Notes: generated by a model from the letters alone, not told the origin. Shown: positions 12,601 to 24,098, counted from the stretch's first letter. The stretch: 64,000 nucleotides of DNA from Rhizophlyctis rosea (GCA_027596075.1 JADGJC010000090.1:25374-89373); one strand, 5' to 3'. Made by a program: numbers and translations.

Positions 12601-13297
12601 AGCTAAGAGACGATTCTGCGCATGCTCACATTTTGGCTCCAACACCTCTTCCGGATCGTCCGCAATCTCGTTGGCCGCAGCACGTTGGTCGTTGACAGAC
12701 GCCGGTTCAATTTTATCCTCAACATCTACCGGTGTCCCGTCGTCGTCAAGGTCCGATCCTGCTTTTGAGCAGTCGTCAACATCGCTTGACTCTGGGTCTG
12801 CATCTGACAAATTAAGGAAAGTGTGAGTAAGTTTAAATCAGATTCGAAGCACACAGATCGTGATGTCTTCTGACAGCTTCATACCTTTGCGGAGACCCCG
12901 CTTGATAGCTTTGCTAACTTCCTTCGCCAACACCTCCTTCATACTCTTCTGAACGAGTCCCACAATCATAAGTTCTGCGACGATGCGTGGGTCCACTGGT
13001 GGCGTCGAGTCGTTGTTTTGGACGAGTTGCACTTTGCGGAAGCAGTCGTCACACGCTTTGTTGGTGCCGGTGACGTCGAGGCTGTTGCAGAACAAGCAGC
13101 GTGGGACGTTCTTGCCTTTGCCTCCGGGTAGACTGACGTGTTGCCACTCGTTGTCGGAGGAAGTGGGGGTAGTGTTGTTGTCGCCGCGGGCGAAGCTGGC
13201 TTCCTCACTTGGGGCGACACCGATGCTCAACTGGTCGATGTCGCCAGGAAGGGAGTCGGAAATAGGTGAGAGGTCTGTAGGTCATTTTGAATGTTGA
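9656..13297 (-). pseudogene. SF2 helicase/ATPase-like gene, frame-broken
   Basis: Multi-exon minus-strand gene. In order: an N-terminal zinc-finger-like CLFCNS...CDDC cluster (about 13115-13045); an acidic linker (exon 12797-12640); an exon with Walker A GEPQTGKC (about 12315), Walker B/DEAD-like WSITIDEADAL (about 11915) and TATPTA (about 11735); motif IV-VI-like ALFRVYTNNNNQ, IIAGFKATRG and GLNQSASRLCG (about 11415-10955); and a long C-terminal region ending at TGA 9656. This is the motif order of superfamily-2 helicases; I do not recognise the subfamily. Continuous reading needs three single-base insertions (near 11430 in CCCCC, 11050, and 10223 in CCC). No ATG is found between the TATA box (13542) and the first coding exon. 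It is either a pseudogene or has been mis-assembled. Confidence 0.55.
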
Positions 13298-13541
13298 AAT
13301 ATGTCAGTATGCATATTACAAAAGGAAAATACCCGCATCATCCCCGTTACTCTTCCATAACGTGAAGCGTCCTCAAAGCCAGGATCCCGCTTACCTCCGT
13401 CAAACAAAGTGCGAGTAGGTGAGATGTGTCACAGTGATTGACGAGTGTAATTCACGTATGGGAATTCAGACTATTCACGGTCTTTATTGAAGGGAGAAAA
13501 GATGGTGGATGAAAATAATGAGGGCAGAAAGTACTGGGGAG

Positions 13542-13547
13542 TTTATA
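13542..13547 (-). promoter_or_regulatory. TATA box, minus strand
   Basis: Minus strand reads CTATAAAC, upstream of the helicase-like gene. In other genes here the ATG follows a TATA box by 59-93 bp. None occurs at that distance here, which fits loss of the start or an unspliced 5' leader. Confidence 0.4.
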
Positions 13548-15983
13548 GAGGTCTCGTCTGATTAGGGAATCGTTGATGGCATGCCCTGTTCAGGAAGACT
13601 GATGTGCACGCTTGCATCCTGTCTTATTGATTCAGTAATGCGGGAAGCGATTATGCATGAGGTCCCGAGCCCCAGCAAATGTGATGGAAGAGACACCCGG
13701 CTGAGCACATGGACAAGCCGATGCATAACCACCCGATTGGAGCGAGTGACGGATGAAGCATCAAACCCGGCCGGACTGAAGCGGGCCAGCATAAGAGCAC
13801 ATGAAAGATGAACAGATAAAAAATAAAAGGGCGGGGGGTAGGACAGGCCCGGCGGATAAGCGCATAACAGATGAGATAGATGAAAAAAGGAACAGTGTGA
13901 GCCCCAGACGGCTCCAAGGCAGTCGCCACTATTGAGGATCGGGATACCAACAGGGCAGGCATCTCCAGAGCAAATCAATGAACCCACGCGGGGGGGGGGG
14001 NNNNNNNNNNGTCCGTCCCCCCCCGCCCGCCCCCGCGCCGGTCCCCCCCTCCCCCCCCCCCCCCCGCCGTCTGGCGCACGAGGCTCTGTGTCATTTCCAC
14101 TGTGTCTTTCATGTTGCCGGGAGACAGATGCATAATGTGACTTGGCAAGTTTTAGTTGCACTTGATTGATCTGAGACCCGGGATAGGCGCATCAGGTGCG
14201 CAAGACGCGAGGATGCGGCAAAGTACACGTACACATGAAGAATAATCAATTCCCGGGAATACCCGCTGGGTATGGTGATTAAACGATTTCAATCACATGT
14301 CGAAACTCCATGCCTTGTGCTCTGCCAGCCAAGTGGCAGACGTAACTCCTAGCCAGGATGTTCCGGATGTTGGGACATCCTACAATTCGACCAGTATTTC
14401 GCGGTGAAGACGGGCGGGAAACTCTGGTTAAACACGTTACCCCGATATCCGGTCTGCGCGCTAGTCGATTACCATTAGATTGCGTATTTGGTCAACAACG
14501 CTTAACACCATTTGAAGCCTGGGGAGGTGGGAAACTCCAGATGTGCATCATTCGAAATTTTCGAAAGTACCTCACAGTGGAGACAACCAGCGACGAATTG
14601 CTAATACGAGAAGAGGGTCCCAACATTATCAGGGAACTCGTATTGCCATGCCTTTTCGGGCTTGTTCAGTGCTTGCTGCTTTTACCGCAAGGAGCGTTCC
14701 CTAGCTTACCGGAGGTCAATATCACGCAAAAAGGCCTCTCACTCTATCAACGAATGGTATTCGGTCACGTAAGGAGTGTTCTCATTTGTGGTTTGAAGCA
14801 CCGTGGGCGGGGTTGGACATCATTTGGGTATGCCAACATTGCCAATGTCTTCTTTCCAAGCGCGATGGATTTTTGTTTTTTGTTTTTCCCTCCCTGCAAA
14901 ATCATTTATATTCAATGCGCATCGGGAATCAGGATGGATTTTGACTGTTCCCTACTGGGCCACCAAACTTTAAGCAATATGAAGCTTTGAGGGACCTTTG
15001 AGCAGGCCCATCTCCAGTTCCTGCAATCTCCCTTCACGTCGGAGACTCATCGTTTCTCATCATGTGTCCAATAAAAAAATGAAATCGGTTGGAAAATCCC
15101 TGCCGTCAATGCCACAAGATTTGTTTTTCAACCAAGCGACACTTATTCGCATCTACGTGAAAACAAATAGTGGCGCTCACAAAATTCCAGAACCTATCTC
15201 ACGCCCTGCCCACAAGCTTTTCCACCCGCCCCCGAAATACCTCAAGCAGACAACCATACCAACAACCACCCATCAGGCCTCCAGCCCACTACCGCGACCT
15301 GGGCCAGTATTATCCCATCAATGAATGGAATACCGATGATAACGATCTGCAGGAGCCAAGTCACGAAGTGGACCATGTCCGACGATGAGTGGTATGTACA
15401 GGGGCGTTGGAGGTGATCGATGAAGCCAGGTTGAGATACTTGGGCGTGGGACTTGAGACTGACAGACCATGTTTAGGTAATGCTCGGGGAACATTCTGGA
15501 TGCGACTTCGAAGCGGAATCCGAGTAAGTGACTTGGATGTGATAAGGACATTTGACCTCTCATGGCGTAACTGTCGTCACCACAACACCTCCACGTTCCT
15601 CATAAGTTATACATCGTCCTCTCATAAACACCTGACGGGAAAAACGTCCCCCCCCCGCCCCGCGGGGGCGTACGCCTACTGTCGGAGTGGTGGGGTGCAT
15701 ATTCTGGAAATGGGCGCAGCTCATTGTGAGGCAGTCGGTGACGAAGATGGCCATGCGGCGTGGGGGGATGGTGGAGAAGATTGAGCCGAGGATTGTGAGG
15801 AGGGAGCGTGTTGTGATGGGGTTTGTTAGAGCACGGAGGAGGAGAGCGAAGGACGTTGTGCCAAGGAGGTGATGGTGAGGTATTCTGACAATGCCAATCA
15901 TGGACAACATGAGAGGTTTTTGAGTGCTTTTGTGGTAGGAATTTGGAAAAACATAAAAAAACAAAACTCCCCCTCCCACTCTT
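13548..15983. other. Region around the assembly gap, no firm gene
   Basis: Includes G/C homopolymer runs on both sides of the gap. The plus-strand frame 14358-14990 (210 codons, ATG start) is long but has no domain, signal or splice evidence. Minus-strand 15850-15690 reads a hydrophobic stretch (FALLLRALTNPITTRSLL) that might be an exon of the neighbouring 16 kb gene. Confidence 0.35.
14001..14010. other. Assembly gap (10 N)
   Basis: Ten N bases, with a G-run before and long C-runs after. The gap size is nominal, and sequence on either side may not be truly adjacent. Confidence 0.95.
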
Positions 15984-16480
15984 CCTCAACGCCAAATCCG
16001 CCCACTGCTCAACAACATACACCTTCGGATCCGCAACTGCAGCCGCATTATCTCTCTTCATCCCATCCGCAGCAGCCAACTTCGAGTAACTCGTATGGTA
16101 CCGAACATCGTCCTTATCAACGCTCCCTGGCGGATTGTCATCCTCGACATATTCAGCGATGGGGCGATTGATGAGGTTGACGAGTGCAAGGAGGATATTG
16201 GACCTGTAGTGATGAAAGTATGAGTAAGAAGGCTATATTGGAGGCAGAGAGGATATTACCAAAACCCAGGAACAGGTAACGTACCAAACGCCCGCATACG
16301 CATCCGAAACCATCATCTCCATCTCCGTCAACAAAATTCGCTCAACCCAACCGCACAAAGCTTCCGATCATCCGCCCGCAGCAACTTCCAAAACCTCCGG
16401 TTCCAACATCCAGTCGCCAACCTCACAAAGATCCTGCACGCCACTCACAAATGTGAGCACGAATCTCCCGAGTGGACCTT
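15984..16480 (-). CDS. Unrecognised protein, internal exons
   Basis: Two minus-strand exons splice cleanly: ...EMEMMVSDAYAGVW across an intron GTACGT...CTACAG (about 16285-16206), then SNILLALVNLINRPIAEYVE and VDKDDVRYHTSYSKLAAAD to about 15990. The joined frame looks coding (acidic/polar helices, few Cys). Upstream, in the same frame, a TGA interrupts (about 16375) a continuing segment (DWMLEPEVLEVAAGG). The neighbouring 3' exon is not certain. No family recognised, and no start or stop assigned. Confidence 0.4.
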
Positions 16481-17278
16481 AATGACAATGGACGGACTAC
16501 CCACTCATTCTAAACACCCATTCAAACTCCCAGTAACACGCTCCAACCCGGCTTCTCAAACCACAAACAAGAAACACATAAACAACCAGACCGCCTTCGA
16601 GAACTTATTTGGCTGCAGCCGTATCAGGAAGAGCAAGAACAGCGGCTTCAAGTACGTCGTCAAGTGCGCCCTGCTTGTGGTGGGAAGACAACATGCAGAT
16701 CAATATTTACACCACTGCCAACAAACAAAAATCACCGCAAAGAAACACAAACAATCAGATTCAATGAACTCACGTAGGTATGCACCCAAAACGAATTTGG
16801 TTCAGAAAGTTGCTCTGAACCCATATACTCGGGGCCCCTTCTGCACGTACGCCTTCAAAAGCCTCACAAGCGTCGGTAACATTAGCTAATGAAAGAACAA
16901 AACGTATTAGGAAATGACAGCTCAACAAGTCGAATATCCCACACTAGCAAAACGTTTTGAAAGATAACTAAAAAAGATCCGTCGTCACACCCATCACTAC
17001 ACCCAAACATCCACTCTCCCACCACTCCAAACAAGAACACTCACATATTAATAAAACCCTCCAGGGCTAAACCATATCCGTCCACCACCACATCCATCCC
17101 GCAGTAGGGACACATTCAGACATGACCCATACGGATCCAGCCGGAAAGCCGGGTCGCTAATCCTGCGCTGCATCTACGATTCGTCAAGCAGCAGGACACA
17201 CCGCATAGTCGTTTTTGTGACAAATCGCGCGATCTGATTATTTAGATCATGGTCGTCAGCAACTACAATTATTCAATA
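16481..17278. other. Spacer without supported gene
   Basis: One plus-strand open frame (16482-16889) has no domain or splice support. Otherwise nothing seen. Confidence 0.35.
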
Positions 17279-17992
17279 TCATTGTGAAAAATGTAGAAAC
17301 CCACCGATAGGTTGATCGACACCCTTCATGGCCATGTTGTGGTAGTACTCATTCCCAGGCTTACGAGCGGCGGCTAAATGTCCCGCCGCTGCGGGTGCGG
17401 GTGGCGATGAAACTTCAGCTTTTCCTGCACCTCGGGCGAGTGTTTGGATTGGATTGAGAGATGCCAATGGTGAGTCGTAACCTGTAACATGAGAGGAGTG
17501 AGTTCTCAAGCGGTCAATTGCGCAAAGTGGAGCTTCCTTTTGGATGTACTCACTTGAATGAACACTGATTACATTGAGTATGTTGGTGTCCAAACCGTTC
17601 ATTGTCAGGATTCCCCGATATATGTTGTTGAATGTCAATGATGGTTGACAGCGCATTTGTGGGGTTGTCTGCGGGAAGACCTTACCAGGCAAACTGACCC
17701 TCCCGTCTCCCGCCGTGACATAGCCACCGCAACCGATGGTGGGTTGCAAAAAGCGCGGGGTGATGACTCGGATGTAGGGTGGTGTTTGCGGATTAGTCTG
17801 GACCACAACCGGACTTCCAACAAACAAAACGCCTTGATCGGATACATGTGCACCCTTTCGACTGGAACGCGCTGTAAGTCAGAAACTGGTATGATCATAA
17901 GTGAGGGCGAAAAATCGTACCCGAAGATCTCGTTGCAATGGTAAAGATTCCTCAGAGTTTGTCAGTTTCTTACTTTTCCATCTGCAAGGCAT
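17279..17992 (-). CDS. Unknown three-exon protein, 179 aa
   Basis: Exons 17992-17974, 17871-17554 and 17481-17279 use GTAAGA/TTACAG and GTGAGT/TTACAG sites, and their phases add up to a 540-nt reading frame. The start MPCRWKT is short and basic. The middle is Gly/Pro/Val-rich (LFVGSPVVVQTNPQTPPYIR, then CGGYVTAGDGRVSLPG), and the end is Ala/Pro-rich, finishing GGFLHFSQ. There is no signal peptide, membrane segment or catalytic motif I can name, and no second copy in the window. Function unknown; the clean splice structure supports a real gene. Confidence 0.6.
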
Positions 17993-18119
17993 GATGAGAT
18001 TTGTGTTGAAACTTTGTGAATGCGTATGCATGCACGTACTGATTTAGATCTGTGACGTCCGCCGCATCCAAAAACCCAACCCCTTTCTTCCTGTTTCACA
18101 GTTTCAAAAGCTTCGCAGC

Positions 18120-18600
18120 TCTTTGTCAGGTGCTTTTGTAGCAGATGCGGTTGCGTATTGGGGAGGCGGGAGCATCGTTCATGGAATCAGTCAAGTCGAC
18201 CGTCATTCGTGTCGTCGGCAGACGTGGGCTCTGAGCGTGTGTTGTCGAAGATGCTCCAGCGTCTGAGGATCCTTCACTTCCGGAATCGCGTCCTTGCAGT
18301 AAGGCGACGGGTTCGGCTTGTTGGGACGAAGACCTTGTTGACGTGCCAGTACGCGAGGTTGCGCTACTGACATGAGCTGGGGTACAGTGGTAATTCAGCT
18401 GTCTGAACCGTTGAGAGTCGATACAGCAAAGTCATCTCAGGCCTTTACCTGTTGCGAGTACGTTGGAGGGAGTGGTGTTGGGTTGTGGGTGATGCTTTAG
18501 AGGACGTACTTGTGACGGATGGGTGGGGGGTTGTGGTGTCAGCTGTGGTGGGACGTCTGGAGAAACGTCTGGTAAGTTCTCAGCAACACATGAGCGGTTT
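18120..18600 (-). CDS. Possible Ser/Thr/Pro-rich exons
   Basis: Minus strand reads a Pro-rich stretch (PPQLTPQPPTHPSQ) ending at a GTAAAG donor (about 18445), then an acceptor (CCCCAG) opening a Ser/Thr-rich stretch (SSATSRTGTSTRSSSQQAEP) to a stop near 18135. Low complexity, no start codon assigned, no family. Could be the 3' end of a disordered protein or chance. Confidence 0.25.
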
Positions 18601-18976
18601 CGCCGGACTTCAAAGAGACAGGAACGTGCGAACCTGTGAAGGGGGTGTCGAGTCTGCGCTTGGAGTACGGGCGCGCCGGGGAGAGATGAGATGGATGGGA
18701 AAGAAGAACGTGGCAAGATGGGTGGGAAACAACCGAAAGGGAAACGCGACGGAGAAACTGATGGATATGCTGATTTTGACACTTTTCCTTTGAGGTTCGT
18801 CACCAGTTCGATTTTTACACACTCATCTACTATCTACCTTCAAACCATGAAACCATCTACCTAGCGCTAGCTGCTATGCGATCCCGCCACGAATGTTATT
18901 CTGACTCACCAGGGGTATTCAACGTTCAGTATTCACACTTGCTTATGGTGTCGTTAAAACCACTTCCCAGACCTAC

Positions 18977-19870
18977 CTATGCCTCCGGAACACCCTCCTC
19001 ACTGTTCCCGTCCTCCGAATCCCCCTCCCCCTCCATCCTCGCCTTCTTCCTTCCCGGCTCGTCTTCAGACCTTGACGGAAAAAAACAAAAAGTCAGTGAT
19101 TGCGAATCTTCACAACTAACCTCCTGCAGATCACACCTACCTTATTCCCCATCTCCACCACTCCCACCCCCACCCCCACCCTCCGCATCTTCGTCCTCCT
19201 CCTCATCCCTCTTCCGCTTCAGACTAGGGTGCAATTCCAACGCACTGGCAACAGTACGGAGCGTCACGGCCGCCGGCGCGGGCTCCGCTGCCTGTGGGAG
19301 AGGTGGAGGGAGGGGGGCGGAGAGATATCGGGAAGCGTGCTGTTCGGCAAAAGAGGGAGGGAAGAATTTATCGTTCGGGGGTTTGTTCAACGCTGTAAAC
19401 CCACGAAAATAGAAAAAAAGATATATCAGTTCAGTTCACCGCTTTGGTCCATACAAAATCGTAAATTGACGTCTGTACAAAAAGAACAAACACTTACGGT
19501 CCGTTTTGAGCGTCGTCGGAACGGGAGGTGGGGTTCTTGTTGTGGGGATGTTGACCTCGACCAAAGCTTGCGCGAACGCACGCTTCATCTTTTCGGTCGA
19601 GGAGTTCGTGGAGGACGCCCAATAGCCTTCGTCGTGGATTGTTTGTGCAAGTTCTGGTGTCGGTGCTTGGATGTAAAGCTCTACTGGTTTGGTCGCCTTC
19701 GCTGGCCCAACCACCAAAATATGTCCGGCAGAGCGCATCTGTTGGAGTCTGGCGGGGTCGACGATGTGTTTGATGATATCTTCGTCTGATTCTTTGATGA
19801 TGTCTGGGCCCAATTTGGTTATGAGGAGGAAACCCTTGCCTAGAGTGGAATACCCTTCGGAATCGGCCAT
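18977..19870 (-). CDS. Family B protein (N-domain, KRKR, acidic tail), copy 1
   Basis: ATG 19870 (MADSEGYSTLGKGF). Exon 1 (19870-19498) encodes a domain of about 115 residues with the family pattern 'VELYIQAPTPELAQTI...YWAS...AFAQAL', shared with the genes at 32123 and 57788. Exon 2 from 19392 is Pro/Ala-rich, then has KRKRDEEEDED followed by a Gly run. The last exon reads DEPGRKKARMEGEGDSEDGN and ends at TAG 18977. The joint before the last exon is unresolved: an in-frame TAA (19144-19142) stands just before the best donor, so a donor inside the GGTGGG repeats (phase 1) is needed, or the tail is not translated. Likely nuclear, by its basic motifs. Function unknown. Confidence 0.6.
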
Positions 19871-21229
19871 GTTTGCGACTAACTACTGCAACAAGGGCCA
19901 CCATCTGGGTCTGTTGTATATAAAGGTTTTGGATTTGCATATCGATTGGCACCTGAAATGAGAATCGAGGCATTGTTGTATGAGAGCTTATGGTGGGCTG
20001 AGTATGTGCCGAGTTGGTGGTTAATGGTAACTTGGAGGCGGGCTATGGAACACTTGAATGACTACCAAGGGAAATAGTCTCAACAATTTGGTGGTATATT
20101 GTGATACACCATGCCAGCCAGCTGGTGCGTAACGCTCATTGGTAACCACCATGTCGTGCAGGGGGCACGGATATATCCCATTCGGAATGATGATGTTATA
20201 GTCTCGACGCGACAAGCTTGTTGTGCCACTCAGAAAACCCTCACAGCTCGCAAACTCAGAATGCTTCAAGATTCTTATTGATATGCTTTTACGTGTCACC
20301 ACGCGCAAGTTTATAATACATGGTAGTCGTACAGGATGCAAAGAGTGGAGAAGCGAAAAAAAGAACCGTCGACCGATCATTAAGGAGTTACTTAGTATGT
20401 TGCACTTCGACGTAAAAAAGAAGCATTGTATACATGACCTTCGCATAGTGGCACCATCTCAACAGACTTGAAGAAAACCCCTTCTCAAACAGCAAAACCC
20501 TCGTGGCTCCGCGTCTGCACCGGTCAATTAGGTAATGAGCTGCCCCCCACCGACAGGTACCCAACTCCCGTCAGTGGAGGAATCCCTCTCAAAACGCTCT
20601 TCGGGTGCAGCGTAGGATACGGAAAAACTATATGCCCACAAGCTCTTTCGAGGTGCTTGGGTGAGGTGGTGTGTCGGGAGGTCTTGGTGGAATTGTCGGG
20701 GTTGGAATCGCTTGAGTTTGATTGGTGGAGTCTGGGAATGGGGAAACTGTGTGTGAGTGATAGTGTGTGTAGAGTTAAGTCTATGAGAGACGTACCGTAG
20801 GTGTTTTGAGTAGGAAGGTGGAGAAGTGAGCTGGTGCCGCGGGTTGAAATGGTGGAGGTGGGGAAGCGAGAGAGAAAGATGTGCAGGATCGATTGCAGGA
20901 CAGATCACAGATATCTTGCCAATCAATGGTGAGTGACCGATGACGTAATTGCCGATCTGCATTCACTTCTGATGGCACAGTCATGCCATTAGGTAAGTTG
21001 ATTGACATCATAAGCCACAGGTTGAGGGTCCTTGCAGCGCCACGCGATCATCGGCTGCAAACTGTGAAAATAAACAGAAACTTCCTCCTGGGCTTGCAAG
21101 ATTCTTTTTCCGTCACGCCCTGCAAGAGCAACACGCACACCATACTCATCCTCATTCCCCAGCGTATTCCGCCACACACAGATCCATCTTTAACGAAATC
21201 CGCGTCGGGATCCTCACCCAACCTTCACA
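19871..21229. other. Spacer upstream of the exonuclease-like gene
   Basis: No supported gene. Part of it (about 20495-20700) resembles the 5' flank of the third exonuclease-like copy (about 58505-58700): GTGGCTCCGCGTCTG versus GTGGCCCCGCGTCTG, a shared GGTACCCAA, and GTGCTTGGGTGAGGTGG versus GCGCTTGGTGAGGTGG. Confidence 0.4.
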
Positions 21230-22129
21230 ATGGCGACCGTCCAACCATACATACCCTACTGCCTTCCTCGCCACTTCAAAAAAATTGAACCGAAGCCAAT
21301 ACCAGCAGTCCTAGCCCAAAACATCGCCGTCACAACATACGCCCGCCCGCCCGCATACACCCTGGACGCGTATCGGATCGAAAAGCAAATTCCTCTCCCC
21401 CATTCCGACCTCACCTACACGGCCGAGAGATACGGCTACCCGCACGAGTACATCGATGCAATCATCACCTCCGACGTGGACCAAGCAAACCTTGCCGTCT
21501 ACAACCTCCTCTATGACGTCAACAAAAAGCCGCGACACCGTTATGTCGGATTCGACTTGGAAAAGAGGGGCCCGAACCAATGTGCTACACCGGCTACAAT
21601 ACAGATCGCTACGCCTGCAGGGGAGGCGGTGATGTTTCACTGCCCTACCCTATCGGCGGATCAATATCCGCATTGGTTGTTGCACTTCTTCGCCGACCCG
21701 GAAGTCCTCAAGTTCGGGTTCGGGATTACCAACGATGTCCAGAAGCTTCGGAATATTGGTGTGAGGGATTTGGCGGGGTTTGTTAGGGCGGATGAAATCA
21801 TTCTGTGGCATTGGAGACATGTAAGTGCTTTTCTTGAGTGTGACCCTGTTTGAGCGACGATTTATTTCTTACACTGATTGGATTCATAGATCCTCGGGAG
21901 GAAACACAAGCAGGACGACATGTCGATGAAGGATGCTGCGGAGGAGTATCTTGGGGTGGCGAAGGTTGGTGCGCCGCAGGATCCGCTGGGATATGAAGTC
22001 AGTCGCCTCAGGGACGATCAGATTGAGTATGGTTTGATTGACGCATTCTTAAGTCTGGAGGTTCCGTTGGAGATACATAGGCGGAGCACGCCGGAGCAGA
22101 TGAGGGAGGTGACAAGGGCGGCGGCGTAG
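21230..22129 (+). CDS. DEDD 3'-5' exonuclease-like protein, intact copy
   Basis: Exons 21230-21820 and 21890-22129 (GTAAGT...ATAG) give a complete 276-aa reading frame. Motif I is GFDLEKRG (Asp, Glu), motif II is FGITNDVQKLRNIG (Asn-Asp pair) and motif III is QIEYGLIDAFLSLE (Tyr and Asp of the DEDDy type). This is the layout of the WRN/RNase D-like exonuclease fold. The N-terminal part (YTLDAYRIEKQIPLP, then YPHEYIDAIITSDV) is conserved among the three copies here but unknown to me. It would cut nucleic acid from 3' ends using two metal ions if active. No helicase or HRDC domain follows. It is the only copy with all motifs and no breaks. Confidence 0.75.
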
Positions 22130-23235
22130 AATAACTTTTACACGGCGCATTGCTAGGATTTGAAGAATGTTTTTGGGAGATGGGATTTTTGTAAATGCTT
22201 TTGGTTGTAGTCATTTTGTTCCATAAATATACATTTGTTTTGGTTGGGTGTTAGTCGAGTAGTTCGAAATTCTGTGTAGTTGGGAGCTTTTTGGTTGTGA
22301 TGGCTTTGACATCAGACACTGTAGCACAACTGGGCTGGATGCGCTGTCCAAAAAGACTTCTTCAAGTTAGTTGCGCTGCTTGCCTGTTCCGGACTAGACT
22401 TCTGCCCACATGACACGGCATAATACACTTCATGATTCAACCCTGAGCGACATAGATAGAGTACGGTGCGATAGAAGGGCAAGCTTCAACTGGAGACCCA
22501 TGTGTGGCGCATGCGACGCGTTTCATTGGGTGAAGCCACGTTCAACCCAAATGCACCGTACTGATGCGTGGGTGTCTTGGTTAGCGGGAGGGAGGAAGAG
22601 GTGGGGAAGTTGGAGTTGGTGTGGCAGGGGGGTTTGTGAGGCTGCGTATTGATTGGTGCAAAGTGTTAGTGGTGCGAACTGGTGGATATGCGGAAGGCTG
22701 CGAAGGATACTCAACCGTATTAGATGAAATGTGGATGTTACTTTGTGGAGGAGGTTGCACTTGTTGTTGCGGTTGGGGCGCGAGAAAGTGGGGCCGCAAA
22801 AGATTGAGGCTAGTATTGCCCAGTGTCGGAGTCGCGAAGAGTGTTAAGCGTAGTTTGAATCCGTAGAGGGATATGAAAAGTGTGCGTTGGAGATTGTGGT
22901 GAGAGCTGAAACGGCAGATTTCGATCAACGGTTGTCCAGCTGACACGACTATTCAGTGTTGAAAACCACTTACCCGCTTATGCCTCCTACCAGGAAACGG
23001 TTGACCGAAGTATTGCTTGACGGGTACGTGGATAGCGTAGGCGTGGGACCGAAGTTTGATGCTTGGAAAATCGAAACAGAATGAAAGGGAGCGAAGGAGC
23101 GCTTCCTTTTGGGAGGTCATTTGGGAAGTGTTGCTGATCAAATCGTGGCTTGGATCAGATTGGCAATCATGGATGAGATGGAAATGCAGATGGCCCTTGT
23201 CCGACATCTGCACACATCCGAAATGGCGCTACCCT
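22130..23235. other. Spacer without supported gene
   Basis: No gene seen. A minus-strand frame (23185-22953) could follow the truncated family A gene after a small intron, but does not resemble the corresponding part of intact family members. Confidence 0.4.
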
Positions 23236-23591
23236 TCATTTACCCTTCATCTGCGTGAAGAGTTTGACTGGCAGGTTGGTATTCCCGCTTTTTTGGCTTG
23301 TCGGAGCTTGCAAAAACCATCCTTCTGTTCCAAAAAGCAAAATGGTAAGCATATTGGTCACCGTATTTCTTAACTGTTTGCGAGCCGGTACTTACTTTTG
23401 GAGTGGAAACCCCAAAATATGTCAAGTGGGTCATCTACTTCCGTGCGCCATTGTCCAAATAGCCAAGGGAAAGCACCCACATGGGCTCTCTCCGTCCATA
23501 TATCGTTTGCGGAAGGCTTGACAAGCTGTATTTGACAGCGGTCGAGGTCATATGGGGTAGTGTTATGAACAGTATCTGCTGTTGCAGCCAT
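23236..23591 (-). pseudogene. Family A gene, truncated copy
   Basis: Exon 1 (23591-23396) starts ATG and encodes YDLDRCQIQLVKPSANDIWT through IFWGFHSK. A phase-1 intron (GTAAGT...GGAACAG) leads to exon 2 (23324-23236), KGWFLQAPTSQKSGNTN, which stops at TGA after MKGK. Intact relatives (38310, 42140) continue for another 290 to over 500 residues, including the rest of the GWFL domain and a coiled coil. The stop falls inside the conserved second domain, so this copy is probably non-functional unless a short form is used. Lies tail-away from the TIR locus. Confidence 0.65.
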
Positions 23592-23595
23592 GTTT

Positions 23596-24000
23596 TCACG
23601 ACAGAGCTACTCCAGGTAGCTCGCAGTCAAGGAAGAGATCGTGTAATAAGTGTTCGAGGTTGGGCACAGAACAGCTAATTGTTGGCGGTGTGGTAAACGA
23701 GAAGGAGTGAAGGGCCAAGAGCAAGGCGGGGCAGCGAGATCCTTCTGAGCAAGTTTGACAGGTTTCACAAGGGGCTGTTAGGTGGGGGAAGAGGTTGGCC
23801 GGAGTGGCTTGGACGACGCGTTGTGGGAAGAACCCACGGTCAGGCTTCCATTTGCTACAGGTTTGGCAACTGAGGTGTTCCAGGCCCACGAATCTGGGCG
23901 TTTTTGCGCGACTATTGGCACTATTCCAAGCTGCCGGTTGATGGTGACACCCTTTCAAATCTCTGGATTTTGAATCTCTTCCCTGGTCCCCCCATCTCAC
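23596..24000 (-). CDS. Cys-cluster open frame upstream of truncated family A copy
   Basis: Minus-strand frame with LSCQTCSKWKPDRGFFPQRV followed by LFPHLTAPCETCQTC: two CxxC pairs about 27 residues apart, a possible zinc-binding fold. Comparable sequence lies upstream of the other two family A starts (ICVLC...FPSLEC at about 38094-38200; CCQHDVQATRAS at about 42420). It may be an upstream exon of family A genes or a separate short gene that moved with them. No start codon is certain. Confidence 0.4.
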   Translation of the reverse strand: MRWGDQGRDSKSRDLKGCHHQPAAWNSANSRAKTPRFVGLEHLSCQTCSKWKPDRGFFPQRVVQATPANLFPHLTAPCETCQTCSEGSRCPALLLALHSFSFTTPPTISCSVPNLEHLLHDLFLDCELPGVALS

Positions 24001-24098
24001 CATTTTTTCGAGTTTGCCGACAAACGCTTCGCATATGTAGGATCCCAATTCTTCTTCCGTCGACTAAGCCGATTATGTATTGACCTTAAATATCAAAT

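Noticed and set aside
14358..14990. 210-codon plus-strand frame as a gene
   Set aside because: No domain, signal, promoter or splice evidence. Kept only as a mention in the spacer entry.
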